The notes below the pieces were generated by a model. That model was not told the DNA's origin. It made no database searches and saw only the letters and a program-made list of their open reading frames with translations. Positions 1 through 5,140 of a stretch of DNA of 5,140 nucleotides are shown here, in pieces. The position numbers and the translations under genes were made by a program. The DNA comes from Lachnoclostridium phytofermentans (GTDB lineage: Bacteria > Bacillota > Clostridia > Lachnospirales > Lachnospiraceae). Position 1 is the stretch's first letter; each line of letters opens with the position of its first letter. Where the stretch lies: contig DPVV01000128.1 in assembly GCA_003526525.1 (NCBI GenBank), positions 1-5,140 on the forward strand, in the 5' to 3' direction.

Positions 1-641
1 ATTGCTACCAAGCCGAAGCTATCTTTTTCTGATGCTTTACTATCTTTCTTTAACGTAGAAACACCAATGGCTAAAGCCAATATAAAAGGAACTGTTAATG
101 CTCCGGTGGTAGCACCTGACGCATCAAAAGAAATGGCTAAGAACTCAGCAGAAGTAAAGAACGATAAACCTAAGATTACCAAATATATTACAATTAATAT
201 CTTATATAACGGAATGTTATAGACAATACGTACCAAGCCAAGGGCAAGCATTACAGCGATTCCAATAGAAACAACAATGAGAATTACTGACTTCGATATC
301 AGTCCCGAAGTTACAAATTCTACCTGACCTGCCATAATATGAAGGTCTGGTTCCGCTACTGATACAAAGAATCCAAGAAGTAATCCGGCTGCTGCAATGA
401 TCCAAATCTTCTTACTTTTTACGATTGCAGATCCCATATGAGAACCTATTGGTGTGATTCCGATATCCACCCCAACAAGCAGTACTGCCAATCCTACTAT
501 AATAAGTAATCCTCCTAACAAAAATCTACCAAATACTATTGGCTCGAGAGGCGTTAATGTGAAATTGAGTAAAACTACAATTAGTGTAATAGGTAGAACC
601 GAGAATAGTGCCTCCCTCATTTTTTCAACTAGCGCATTCAA
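1..641 (-). CDS. DUF1538 family integral membrane protein, N-terminal part (3' end beyond window)
   Basis: The reading frame runs off the left edge after about 213 codons, so the C-terminal part is missing. The protein is very hydrophobic, with about six likely membrane segments, near residues 13-28, 40-58, 79-96, 118-136, 147-166 and 180-196. Motifs I associate with DUF1538 are present: the N-terminal EALFSVLPIT, AEPDL (96-100) followed by GQVE (105-108), and DASGATTGALTVPF (173-186). Family members are usually about twice this length with the domain duplicated, so the missing part probably holds a second copy. The biochemical role of the family is not established; a transport function is only a guess. 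I chose the TTG at 639-641 as start because it follows an almost perfect ribosome binding site and gives a normal family N-terminus (MNALVEKMREALFSVLPI). Alternative ATG starts at 695, 677 and 620 have weak or no ribosome binding site. No partner gene is visible. Confidence 0.85.
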   Translation of the reverse strand, partial: MNALVEKMREALFSVLPITLIVVLLNFTLTPLEPIVFGRFLLGGLLIIVGLAVLLVGVDIGITPIGSHMGSAIVKSKKIWIIAAAGLLLGFFVSVAEPDLHIMAGQVEFVTSGLISKSVILIVVSIGIAVMLALGLVRIVYNIPLYKILIVIYLVILGLSFFTSAEFLAISFDASGATTGALTVPFILALAIGVSTLKKDSKASEKDSFGLVA

Positions 642-648
642 TAGTCTT

Positions 649-660
649 TCACTTCCTTTC
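649..660 (-). promoter_or_regulatory. Ribosome binding site that fixes a TTG start for the DUF1538 gene
   Basis: On the minus strand the 12 bases GAAAGGAAGTGA match the anti-Shine-Dalgarno complement GAAAGGAGGTGA at 11 of 12 positions. They end 7 bases before the TTG at 641. This is much better than anything ahead of the nearby ATG codons and decides the start. Confidence 0.7.
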
Positions 661-726
661 AAAAATTTAGAGCACATATATATGAAAAAGTACATGTCGT
701 GAACTTTACCTTGTCATGATAATTTG

Positions 727-767
727 TAAGCCTCCTTACAATCTAATTCAGATTACAAGGGGGCTTA
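727..767 (-). promoter_or_regulatory. Long hairpin in the 5' leader of the DUF1538 gene
   Basis: Two 18-base arms (727-744 and 750-767) enclose a 5-base loop. In minus-strand RNA 17 of 18 positions pair, including two G-U wobbles and one A-C mismatch. The plus-strand version has two mismatches, so the structure fits a minus-strand transcript slightly better. Five further bases on each side (718-722 with 768-772) can extend the stem across a bulge. There is no U-run after either strand, so it does not look like a terminator. The 3' arm contains AAGGAGG, a perfect ribosome binding sequence, which pairing would hide. It lies about 85 bases upstream of the TTG start. The role is inferred to be regulatory and is not known. 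Confidence 0.5.
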
Positions 768-807
768 TTATCACCACATGAAAGGCAATTTCTGTCTCTA
801 TATGCTT

Positions 808-843
808 ATTATACAATTATATGAACTCTTTTATTAATCTTAA
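808..843 (-). promoter_or_regulatory. Possible promoter of the DUF1538 gene
   Basis: Two TATAAT boxes lie side by side on the minus strand, at 816-821 and 808-813, two bases apart. The first has a poor -35 candidate (TTAAGA, 838-843) at a spacing of 16, and the region upstream is A/T-rich (about 844-900). The -10 boxes are convincing but the -35 is weak. The leader would be about 160 bases and would include the hairpin at 727-767. Confidence 0.4.
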
Positions 844-937
844 CATAAATTAATATGAAGCAAAAGGAAAAAATAGAAAATTTTTATTAAATTTCTGTGA
901 AGAAGGAATACAATCCGAAAAACAACATGTTTTTTGC

Positions 938-966
938 AAAAAAATACCCCAGTCTAATGACTGGGG
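938..966 (-). terminator. Intrinsic terminator of rpsU
   Basis: On the minus strand an uninterrupted 8-bp stem (CCCCAGTC with GACTGGGG, plus-strand 947-954 and 959-966) and a 4-base loop are followed by TATTTTTTT. It begins 13 bases after the rpsU stop codon. This is a textbook Rho-independent terminator that separates rpsU from the DUF1538 gene. Confidence 0.93.
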
Positions 967-979
967 ATTCTTGCACATA

Positions 980-1156
980 TTATTTAAACTTACGCTTACG
1001 AGCAGCTTCAGACTTTTTCTTACGCTTTACGCTTGGTTTCTCGTAATGTTCTCTCTTACGAATCTCCTGCTGGATTCCGGCCTTCGCACAGTTTCTTTTG
1101 AATCTGCGGAGAGCGCTGTCTAAGGATTCGTTCTCTTTTACGATTACATTTGACAT
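980..1156 (-). CDS. rpsU: 30S ribosomal protein S21
   Basis: This encodes 58 residues, the normal S21 size in Firmicutes. The N-terminus [21 protein letters not shown], the central [20 protein letters not shown] and a lysine/arginine-rich tail ending in RKRKFK are diagnostic. S21 is a small-subunit protein that acts in translation initiation near the 3' end of 16S rRNA. The ATG at 1154-1156 is the start because the family begins MSxVxVKxNE. The frame stays open upstream to 1288, but that extension has no family resemblance and crosses the gene's own promoter. An AGGTG sequence about 8 bases upstream, with a GGAGG a little further away, serves as ribosome binding site. The gene has its own strong promoter and terminator. 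It lies 240 bases downstream of alaS in the same direction, and no terminator is evident between them. Confidence 0.97.
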   Translation of the reverse strand: MSNVIVKENESLDSALRRFKRNCAKAGIQQEIRKREHYEKPSVKRKKKSEAARKRKFK

Positions 1157-1178
1157 AGACTCACACCTAACCTCCCTC

Positions 1179-1205
1179 CAGTTGTGAATTGTGCTTTTAC
1201 AACTG
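1179..1205 (-). promoter_or_regulatory. Hairpin abutting the rpsU ribosome binding site
   Basis: In the rpsU leader RNA a perfect 7-bp stem (CAGUUGU with ACAACUG, plus-strand 1199-1205 and 1179-1185) closes a 13-base loop. It ends directly before the GGAGGGAGG purine run that holds the ribosome binding site. It could modulate translation, for example by autoregulation as with several other ribosomal proteins. I know of no described S21 leader of this shape in this group, so the role is an inference. Confidence 0.45.
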
Positions 1206-1235
1206 TTTGGGTATTTTTTGAATAGCACTACAAAG

Positions 1236-1264
1236 ATTATAAAGGGAGACAGCTTAAATGTCAA
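1236..1264 (-). promoter_or_regulatory. Sigma-A promoter of rpsU
   Basis: On the minus strand TTGACA (1259-1264) and TATAAT (1236-1241) are separated by exactly 17 bases, a perfect consensus match. Transcription should begin near 1229, giving a leader of about 73 bases. The promoter lies in the alaS-rpsU gap, so rpsU can be expressed independently of alaS. Confidence 0.92.
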
Positions 1265-1396
1265 TACCTTTTTGCTATTATTCTGCAAGTTCTTCTTTTA
1301 TTTGTACCTTATAGCACCATCTTCCAGTTGTTAAAATATGCACTTTTTATAGAATTTGTTCTATTAATTGTATTAATAATTGAGAAAATACTAACA

Positions 1397-4036
1397 TTAT
1401 TTAATCTGATTTTCCACAACAGATACCGCTTTTTCAATTGCTTCATCAATTCCAGATGGATTCTTTCCACCTGCCTGTGCCATATTTGGACGACCACCGC
1501 CGCCACCGCCAACTAAAACAGCAACTTCCTTAATTAAGTTACCAGCGTGAGCACCCTTAGCCATAGCTCCATCCGTTGCCATCGCAATTAAATTAACTTT
1601 GTCTTCACTCGCAGAAGCTAAAAGAATAACACACTCACCTAATTTATCTTTTAACTGGTCTCCAAGGTTACGAAGTCCGTTCATATCAGCATCAGTTACC
1701 TTAGAAGCTAAGAGCTTCACGCCCTTTACCTCAACAACCTGATTCATTACATCACCTAAAGAATTATTGGCAAGCTTAGCTTTTAATTTTTCATTTTCAG
1801 ATAAAGCTACTTTTAACTCTTCTTGTAAGCTTTCAATTCTCTTTATTAAGGAAGTTGGCTCTGTCTTAGCTACTTTCGCAGCTTCATGAAGCTCTTCTTC
1901 CATTGTTTTATAGTATTCAAATACAGCGTTAGAGGTAATTGCCTCAATACGACGTACACCAGCTGCAATACCTGCTTCCGATAAGATCTTAAATACAGTG
2001 ATAGAACCTATGTTAGCTACGTGAGTACCACCACATAATTCTTTACTGAAGTCTCCCATCGATACTACACGAACGCTATCGCCATATTTCTCACCGAATA
2101 ATGCCATCGCACCACTCTTTTTAGCATCTTCTACACTCATTACATCTGTTACAACTAAAATGTTCTTTGCGATTTCTTCATTTACCATAGCTTCCACTTT
2201 AGCAATTTCTTCCTTGGTTAAAGCAGAGAAATGTGTAAAGTCGAAACGAAGTCTTTCACTTGTTACAAAAGAGCCAGCCTGCTCTACATGAGATCCAAGT
2301 ACATTACGTAGCGCTTTCTGAAGAAGATGAGTTGCACTATGGTTCTTACCAATAGCCTGTCTTCTCTCGGCATCAATGGTAAGTGTTACAGTTTCTCCAA
2401 CCTTAAAGCTGCCCTTGGTTACTGTACCAACATGGCCAACCCTACCGCCTTTTAACTTGATGGTATCTTCTACTTCAAACTCAGCATCCTTCGCCACGAT
2501 TACACCGATATCTGCAGTCTGTCCACCCATTGTTGCATAGAATGGAGTTTCATCAACAATAATAGTTGCTGCCTGTCCACCTACTACTTCATCTGTTAAA
2601 TCAGTTTCTGTAGTAAGAACTGTAATTTTAGAAGTGTGGCTTGTTCTATCATAACCAACAAAGTTAGACGTAATTGCTGGATCAATTTCATCATAAACGC
2701 TTGCATCAGCACCCATGTAGTTTGTTACTGCACGTGCACTTCTTGCTGTTTCACGCTGAACCTGCATTGCTTTCTTAAAGCCTTCTTCATCAATTTGAAA
2801 ACCTTTTTCCTCTAGGATTTCCTTTGTTAAATCTAATGGGAATCCATAGGTATCATATAATTTAAATGCATCATCACCACTTAAAGTCTTAGTTCCGTTT
2901 GAAACTAATGCATCTTCCATCTCAGATAAGATGCTAAGACCCTGGTCGATTGTCTTATTGAATTTTTCTTCCTCAATTGTTAGTACCTTGAGGATGTATT
3001 CCTTCTTCTCTTCTAATTCCGGATACCCGTCTTTTGATTCCGCAATTACAGTCTTGCTTAAATCTGCAAGGAACTTGCCCTCAATACCTAATAATCTACC
3101 ATGTCTAGCTGCTCTACGAAGTAAACGACGTAATACATATCCTCTTCCTTCGTTTGATGGAATAATACCATCTGAGGTCATAAACGTTACAGAACGGATA
3201 TGATCTGTAATTAAGCGGATAGAAGCATCCTTCTTTGGATCCACTTTATACTCTGCGTTTGCCATCTTACATACATGGTCACGGATTGCTTTCATCGTAT
3301 CGATATCAAATAAGGTATCAACATCCTGAACTACGACAGCTAGACGCTCAAGACCCATACCAGTATCGATGTTTTTATTCTCTAATTCTTCATAGTTGCC
3401 ATTGCCATCGTTATTGAACTGAGTAAATACATTGTTCCATACTTCGATGTAACGGTCACATTCACATCCTACGGTACAATCTGGACTACCACAACCGTAT
3501 TTCTCACCACGATCATAGTAAATCTCAGAACATGGACCACAAGGACCTGCACCATGCTCCCAGAAGTTATCTGCCTTACCCATACGGAAAATTCGTTCTG
3601 GAGCTATACCAATTTCTTTATTCCAGATCTCAAATGCCTCATCATCTTCTAAATAAATAGATGGATATAAACGGTCCCCACTAAGACCAACAACCTCGGT
3701 TAAGAATTCCCAGGACCAAGCAATTGCTTCATGCTTAAAATAATCACCAAAAGAGAAGTTACCAAGCATCTCAAAGAAAGTACCATGTCTTGCTGTTTTA
3801 CCGATATTTTCAATATCACCAGTACGAATACATTTTTGGCAAGTTGTTACACGCTTTCTTGGTGGAATCTCCTGTCCTGTAAAATAAGGCTTTAACGGTG
3901 CCATACCGGAGTTAATTAATAATAAGCTCTTATCATTTTGTGGTACTAAAGAAAAACTATTCATCTTTAAATGCCCTTTGCTTTCAAAGAAGTCTAGGTA
4001 CATCTTTCTTAGCTCATTCACACCATATACTTTCAT
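1397..4036 (-). CDS. alaS: Alanyl-tRNA synthetase
   Basis: The 879 residues are the usual AlaRS length and appear complete. AlaRS is a cytoplasmic class II enzyme that joins alanine to tRNA-Ala using ATP and clears mischarged serine or glycine. The aminoacylation domain covers about residues 1-245, with NSGMAPLKPYFTG (42-54), RTGDIENIGKTARHGTFFEM (71-90) and motif 3 GMGLERL (226-232). A cysteine-rich insert (C182, C187, C191, C193) lies before WNNVF. A helical tRNA-recognition region follows to about 460. The editing domain carries the metal ligands H566/H570 (HSATH) and C668/H672 (CGGTH). A coiled-coil stretch leads to the C-terminal DHHA1-type domain with GGGGGGRPNMAQAGG (843-857). The ATG at 4034-4036 has a GGAGG 7 bases upstream and gives the standard N-terminus. 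The gene has a perfect promoter and a long leader. No clear terminator follows the stop codon. Confidence 0.98.
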   Translation of the reverse strand: MKVYGVNELRKMYLDFFESKGHLKMNSFSLVPQNDKSLLLINSGMAPLKPYFTGQEIPPRKRVTTCQKCIRTGDIENIGKTARHGTFFEMLGNFSFGDYFKHEAIAWSWEFLTEVVGLSGDRLYPSIYLEDDEAFEIWNKEIGIAPERIFRMGKADNFWEHGAGPCGPCSEIYYDRGEKYGCGSPDCTVGCECDRYIEVWNNVFTQFNNDGNGNYEELENKNIDTGMGLERLAVVVQDVDTLFDIDTMKAIRDHVCKMANAEYKVDPKKDASIRLITDHIRSVTFMTSDGIIPSNEGRGYVLRRLLRRAARHGRLLGIEGKFLADLSKTVIAESKDGYPELEEKKEYILKVLTIEEEKFNKTIDQGLSILSEMEDALVSNGTKTLSGDDAFKLYDTYGFPLDLTKEILEEKGFQIDEEGFKKAMQVQRETARSARAVTNYMGADASVYDEIDPAITSNFVGYDRTSHTSKITVLTTETDLTDEVVGGQAATIIVDETPFYATMGGQTADIGVIVAKDAEFEVEDTIKLKGGRVGHVGTVTKGSFKVGETVTLTIDAERRQAIGKNHSATHLLQKALRNVLGSHVEQAGSFVTSERLRFDFTHFSALTKEEIAKVEAMVNEEIAKNILVVTDVMSVEDAKKSGAMALFGEKYGDSVRVVSMGDFSKELCGGTHVANIGSITVFKILSEAGIAAGVRRIEAITSNAVFEYYKTMEEELHEAAKVAKTEPTSLIKRIESLQEELKVALSENEKLKAKLANNSLGDVMNQVVEVKGVKLLASKVTDADMNGLRNLGDQLKDKLGECVILLASASEDKVNLIAMATDGAMAKGAHAGNLIKEVAVLVGGGGGGRPNMAQAGGKNPSGIDEAIEKAVSVVENQIK

Positions 4037-4264
4037 GGTTTGTCCTCCTGTTAGTTTCTATCTTTTTTGTGCCATCATGAAACGATGGCTTTTTTATTGT
4101 GATTTACTATCACGGTCATGAAATCCTGCAGGAAATACCTTCTACTCCGGCTAGGATACACATTCTTTATTCTTTTTTGTTGAAAGGTCGTTATTTCTAT
4201 TTGATATTAACAGTATACGACAATATCCCACGGTAATAATCGCATCCTTTCGAACATACACCAA
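4037..4264 (-). promoter_or_regulatory. Structured alaS 5' leader without recognisable T-box
   Basis: The expected start of transcription near 4264 gives a leader of about 228 bases, long enough for a riboswitch. Visible structure includes a 6-bp closing stem (4246-4251 with 4182-4187) enclosing a 6-bp stem (4222-4227 with 4203-4208). Further on are a perfect 5-bp hairpin (4099-4113) and a 6-bp hairpin (4071-4089) near the ribosome binding site. Firmicute alaS genes are often controlled by T-box RNAs, but I find no AGGGUGGNACCGCG-like box and no minus-strand terminator. Any regulation would therefore have to work another way. Pairings were found by eye and not energy-tested. Confidence 0.45.
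4071..4098 (+). terminator. Plus-strand intrinsic terminator inside the alaS leader
   Basis: GCCATC (4071-4076) and GATGGC (4084-4089) form a 6-bp stem with a 7-base loop, followed on the plus strand by TTTTTTATT. On the minus strand the same hairpin is flanked by A-runs and cannot terminate alaS transcription. It would stop rightward transcription coming from the alaS region, which is antisense to alaS. In alaS mRNA the hairpin lies about 24 bases upstream of the ribosome binding site. Confidence 0.55.
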
Positions 4265-4270
4265 TGATTA

Positions 4271-4299
4271 ATTATAAAGATTTTACAGTCTTTTGTCAA
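4271..4299 (-). promoter_or_regulatory. Sigma-A promoter of alaS
   Basis: TTGACA (4294-4299) and TATAAT (4271-4276) on the minus strand are separated by 17 bases, a perfect consensus match. Transcription should start near 4264. Such a strong promoter ahead of a long leader is compatible with control after initiation, though no mechanism is evident. Confidence 0.92.
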
Positions 4300-4431
4300 C
4301 TTGAAATGCCCAGTAAATCAAGGAATCCGTGCATTTCTAGGGCTTTTCTAGCTTAACCGAAAAACGCCAATACCGCAATTTAGATAAGTATAACTTTATT
4401 ACTATTTAGAAGAATAGAAAAGACACATCAA
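4300..4431. other. Spacer between the alaS promoter and the small 46-codon frame
   Basis: I see no gene here on either strand. Weak inverted repeats occur (CTATT with AATAG at 4402-4417; CTAG boxes near 4337-4351) without a U-run, so no terminator can be called. The ten bases AAATGCCCAG at 4304-4313, just upstream of the alaS -35 box, recur at 4505-4514. Confidence 0.4.
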
Positions 4432-4572
4432 TTAGAAGTATTTAAATGCTTCCCTTTCGTAGCCACTCTGGTTCGCATCATCATCTAGTTCTACATTTTT
4501 ACCAAAATGCCCAGATACGTCTAAATAAGTATACACAAGAAAAGCACCTAGAATTCTAAGTGCCTTTTCCAT
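4432..4572 (-). CDS. Possible small protein of 46 residues, unknown function
   Basis: The frame runs from the ATG at 4570-4572 to a TAA at 4432-4434. The product begins MEKALRILGAFLVYTYLDV, has a short hydrophobic stretch (about residues 7-16), then an acidic patch ELDDD, and ends EAFKYF. I do not recognise the family. Support for coding comes from base positions: G occupies 19 of 45 first codon positions but only 7 second and 6 third positions, as expected for a real gene in AT-rich DNA. Against it, the ribosome binding site is weak, with only A/G-rich sequence about 15 bases upstream. A terminator-like hairpin also lies within codons 2-9. It starts 95 bases after the zinc-ribbon gene in the same direction and has no promoter of its own that I can see. 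It may instead be a chance frame or a gene remnant. Confidence 0.42.
   Translation of the reverse strand: MEKALRILGAFLVYTYLDVSGHFGKNVELDDDANQSGYEREAFKYF
4536..4567 (-). terminator. Terminator-like hairpin after the zinc-ribbon gene
   Basis: In minus-strand RNA an 8-bp stem (plus-strand 4556-4563 with 4544-4551, including one U-G wobble) has an AAUU loop and is followed by UUUUCUUGU. A run of A before the stem can pair with the U-run and extend it. In the plus direction the same stem has a C-A mismatch, so the minus direction fits better. It lies about 100 bases beyond the zinc-ribbon stop codon and would end that transcript, but it also overlaps the first codons of the 46-codon frame. Confidence 0.6.
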
Positions 4573-4667
4573 TACATTTTATTATCTTTTCTAGAGTATT
4601 CTATCCCCATAATTATTAATTTAACATTATGGATATAAAGATTGAAATCGTCATTTCTATTTTCTGC

Positions 4668-4853
4668 TTACATCTTTCTTATTTTCCAATACGCTCTATA
4701 CTGGCCTCTTTCTTCATCCGAGAGCCTAGAATACGTTTCATAGGAAATATTGCATGGTAAAAGGCTATGATTACAATGAAGACAGACCGCCTTACTCCGT
4801 TTTGATACTAGTCTATAATTATAACAGATTGGACAGATGTAAACTTTTAACAT
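4668..4853 (-). CDS. Small zinc-ribbon protein of unknown function
   Basis: The 61-residue product has two CxxC knuckles, CPIC (C7, C10) and CLHC (C24, C27), separated by 13 residues. This is the layout of a four-cysteine zinc ribbon. A further cysteine, C34, lies just outside it. The C-terminal half, with SRLSDEERGQYRAYW, looks like a short charged helix. Similar small, uncharacterised proteins of this shape are familiar in clostridia, but I can assign no function; nucleic-acid or protein binding is only a general possibility for zinc ribbons. The ATG at 4851-4853 is preceded by AAAGGAGA at 7 bases, a good ribosome binding site. A promoter lies 28 bases further upstream and a hairpin terminator follows, so it is probably transcribed alone or with the short frame downstream. 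Confidence 0.8.
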   Translation of the reverse strand: MLKVYICPICYNYRLVSKRSKAVCLHCNHSLLPCNISYETYSRLSDEERGQYRAYWKIRKM

Positions 4854-4880
4854 GGGTATGTCTCCTTTCTAACAATACTA

Positions 4881-4909
4881 AGTATAATAAATATGGTATA
4901 TTTTGTAAA
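4881..4909 (-). promoter_or_regulatory. Promoter of the zinc-ribbon gene
   Basis: On the minus strand TTTACA (4904-4909) and TATACT (4881-4886) are separated by 17 bases. Each box differs from consensus by one base. Transcription should start near 4874, giving a short leader of about 20 bases that contains the ribosome binding site. Confidence 0.75.
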
Positions 4910-4912
4910 TAG

Positions 4913-4947
4913 TTTTCACCATATTTCTAAATACTTTTTTTCACCAT
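4913..4947. repeat. Two TTTTCACCAT direct repeats upstream of the zinc-ribbon promoter
   Basis: The ten bases TTTTCACCAT occur at 4913-4922 and again at 4938-4947, 25 bases apart start to start. They lie immediately upstream of the -35 box at 4904-4909. A six-base inverted copy, GGTGAA, is at 4967-4972. The position suits an activator or repressor site; the regulator is unknown. Confidence 0.45.
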
Positions 4948-5140
4948 GATAGAATCCTCATAAAAAGGTGAACTATGATACTATAATATATATAGCCATA
5001 TTAAAAATTAATTAGAGTTTTTGATCATTTATAATGTGTATATACCTAATTAAAAGAAAACCCTACATCAGAATGCATGGACATGTGGTCTTGTATTTGA
5101 CTTTATGGAATACGATATTATTATTACAAGTGGTAAATCA
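4948..5140. other. A/T-rich right-hand region with no convincing gene
   Basis: No supported gene, RNA or terminator is visible. A possible plus-strand promoter (TTGACT 5097-5102, 16 bases, TATTAT 5119-5124) points to the right edge but is weak. Two plus-strand frames remain open to the edge, one starting at the ATG at 5073-5075 and one passing through the ATG at 5105-5107. Neither has a ribosome binding site, and they are too short to judge. Confidence 0.3.

Noticed and set aside
217..405. Minus-strand open frame of 62 codons in another phase
   Set aside because: It overlaps the DUF1538 gene on the same strand; the DUF1538 phase carries the family motifs.
454..702. Plus-strand open frame of 82 codons
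   Set aside because: It lies antisense to the DUF1538 coding sequence and its leader, has no ribosome binding site, and its predicted product is low-complexity serine/asparagine/threonine-rich sequence.
1157..1288. In-frame N-terminal extension of rpsU
   Set aside because: It would include the rpsU promoter and leader, has no family resemblance, and S21 proteins normally begin at the ATG called here.
1300..1396. Possible alaS terminator (ATAGAA/TTCTAT hairpin)
   Set aside because: The 6-bp stem is all A/T except one pair and is followed by A-rich rather than U-rich sequence.
1309..1516. Overlapping open frames on both strands at the 3' end of alaS
   Set aside because: Both are shadows of the alaS glycine-rich C-terminus and the A/T-rich spacer, with no ribosome binding site.
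2931..3417. Two plus-strand open frames of 90 and 60 codons
   Set aside because: They are antisense to the AlaRS tRNA-recognition and catalytic regions, and the alaS frame is fully conserved there.
4109..4125. Possible T-box core in the alaS leader
   Set aside because: Only a TGACCGTGA-like fragment is present. The UGGN tRNA-pairing bases are missing and no terminator follows on the coding strand.
4151..4261. Leader frame of 36 codons from a GTG in the alaS leader, with an overlapping 16-codon ATG frame (4207-4257)
   Set aside because: Neither has a ribosome binding site, there are no alanine codon runs of the attenuator kind, and codon-position bias is weak.
5073..5140. Start of a plus-strand gene at the right edge
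   Set aside because: Two different phases are open to the edge, neither has a ribosome binding site, and the stretch is too short to judge.

Overview
The window is AT-rich DNA with strong Firmicutes-type signals: AGGAGG-like ribosome binding sites, consensus sigma-A promoters and short U-tract terminators. The AlaRS, ribosomal protein S21 and DUF1538 sequences look clostridial, most likely Lachnospiraceae. That placement is a judgement from sequence style, not from a search. Every gene that can be supported lies on the minus strand, so the window reads from right to left.

From the right end: about 290 bases with no convincing gene (4854-5140) hold the promoter of a 61-residue zinc-ribbon protein (4668-4853), with repeated TTTTCACCAT boxes just upstream of it. 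Downstream is a 46-codon open frame (4432-4572) with a coding-like base pattern. A terminator-like hairpin lies inside its first codons. Next come a quiet spacer, a perfect consensus promoter (4271-4299), a structured leader of about 228 bases without a recognisable T-box, and the complete alanyl-tRNA synthetase gene alaS (1397-4036). A second perfect consensus promoter (1236-1264) then drives rpsU (980-1156), which has a small hairpin against its ribosome binding site and a textbook terminator (938-966). Finally, a promoter region and a leader with a long hairpin precede a DUF1538 membrane protein (start 641) that runs off the left edge.

The core is housekeeping translation machinery: AlaRS charges tRNA-Ala, and S21 is a small-subunit ribosomal protein. 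The two have separate strong promoters, and only rpsU has a clear terminator, so alaS transcripts may read through into rpsU. The DUF1538 gene and the two small genes beside alaS are not obviously linked to translation.

No mobile element, CRISPR array, rRNA or tRNA was seen. The items most worth a second look are the RNA structures in the three leaders, the hidden 46-residue frame with its embedded hairpin, and a plus-strand terminator inside the alaS leader. No wholly new multi-gene system is evident.
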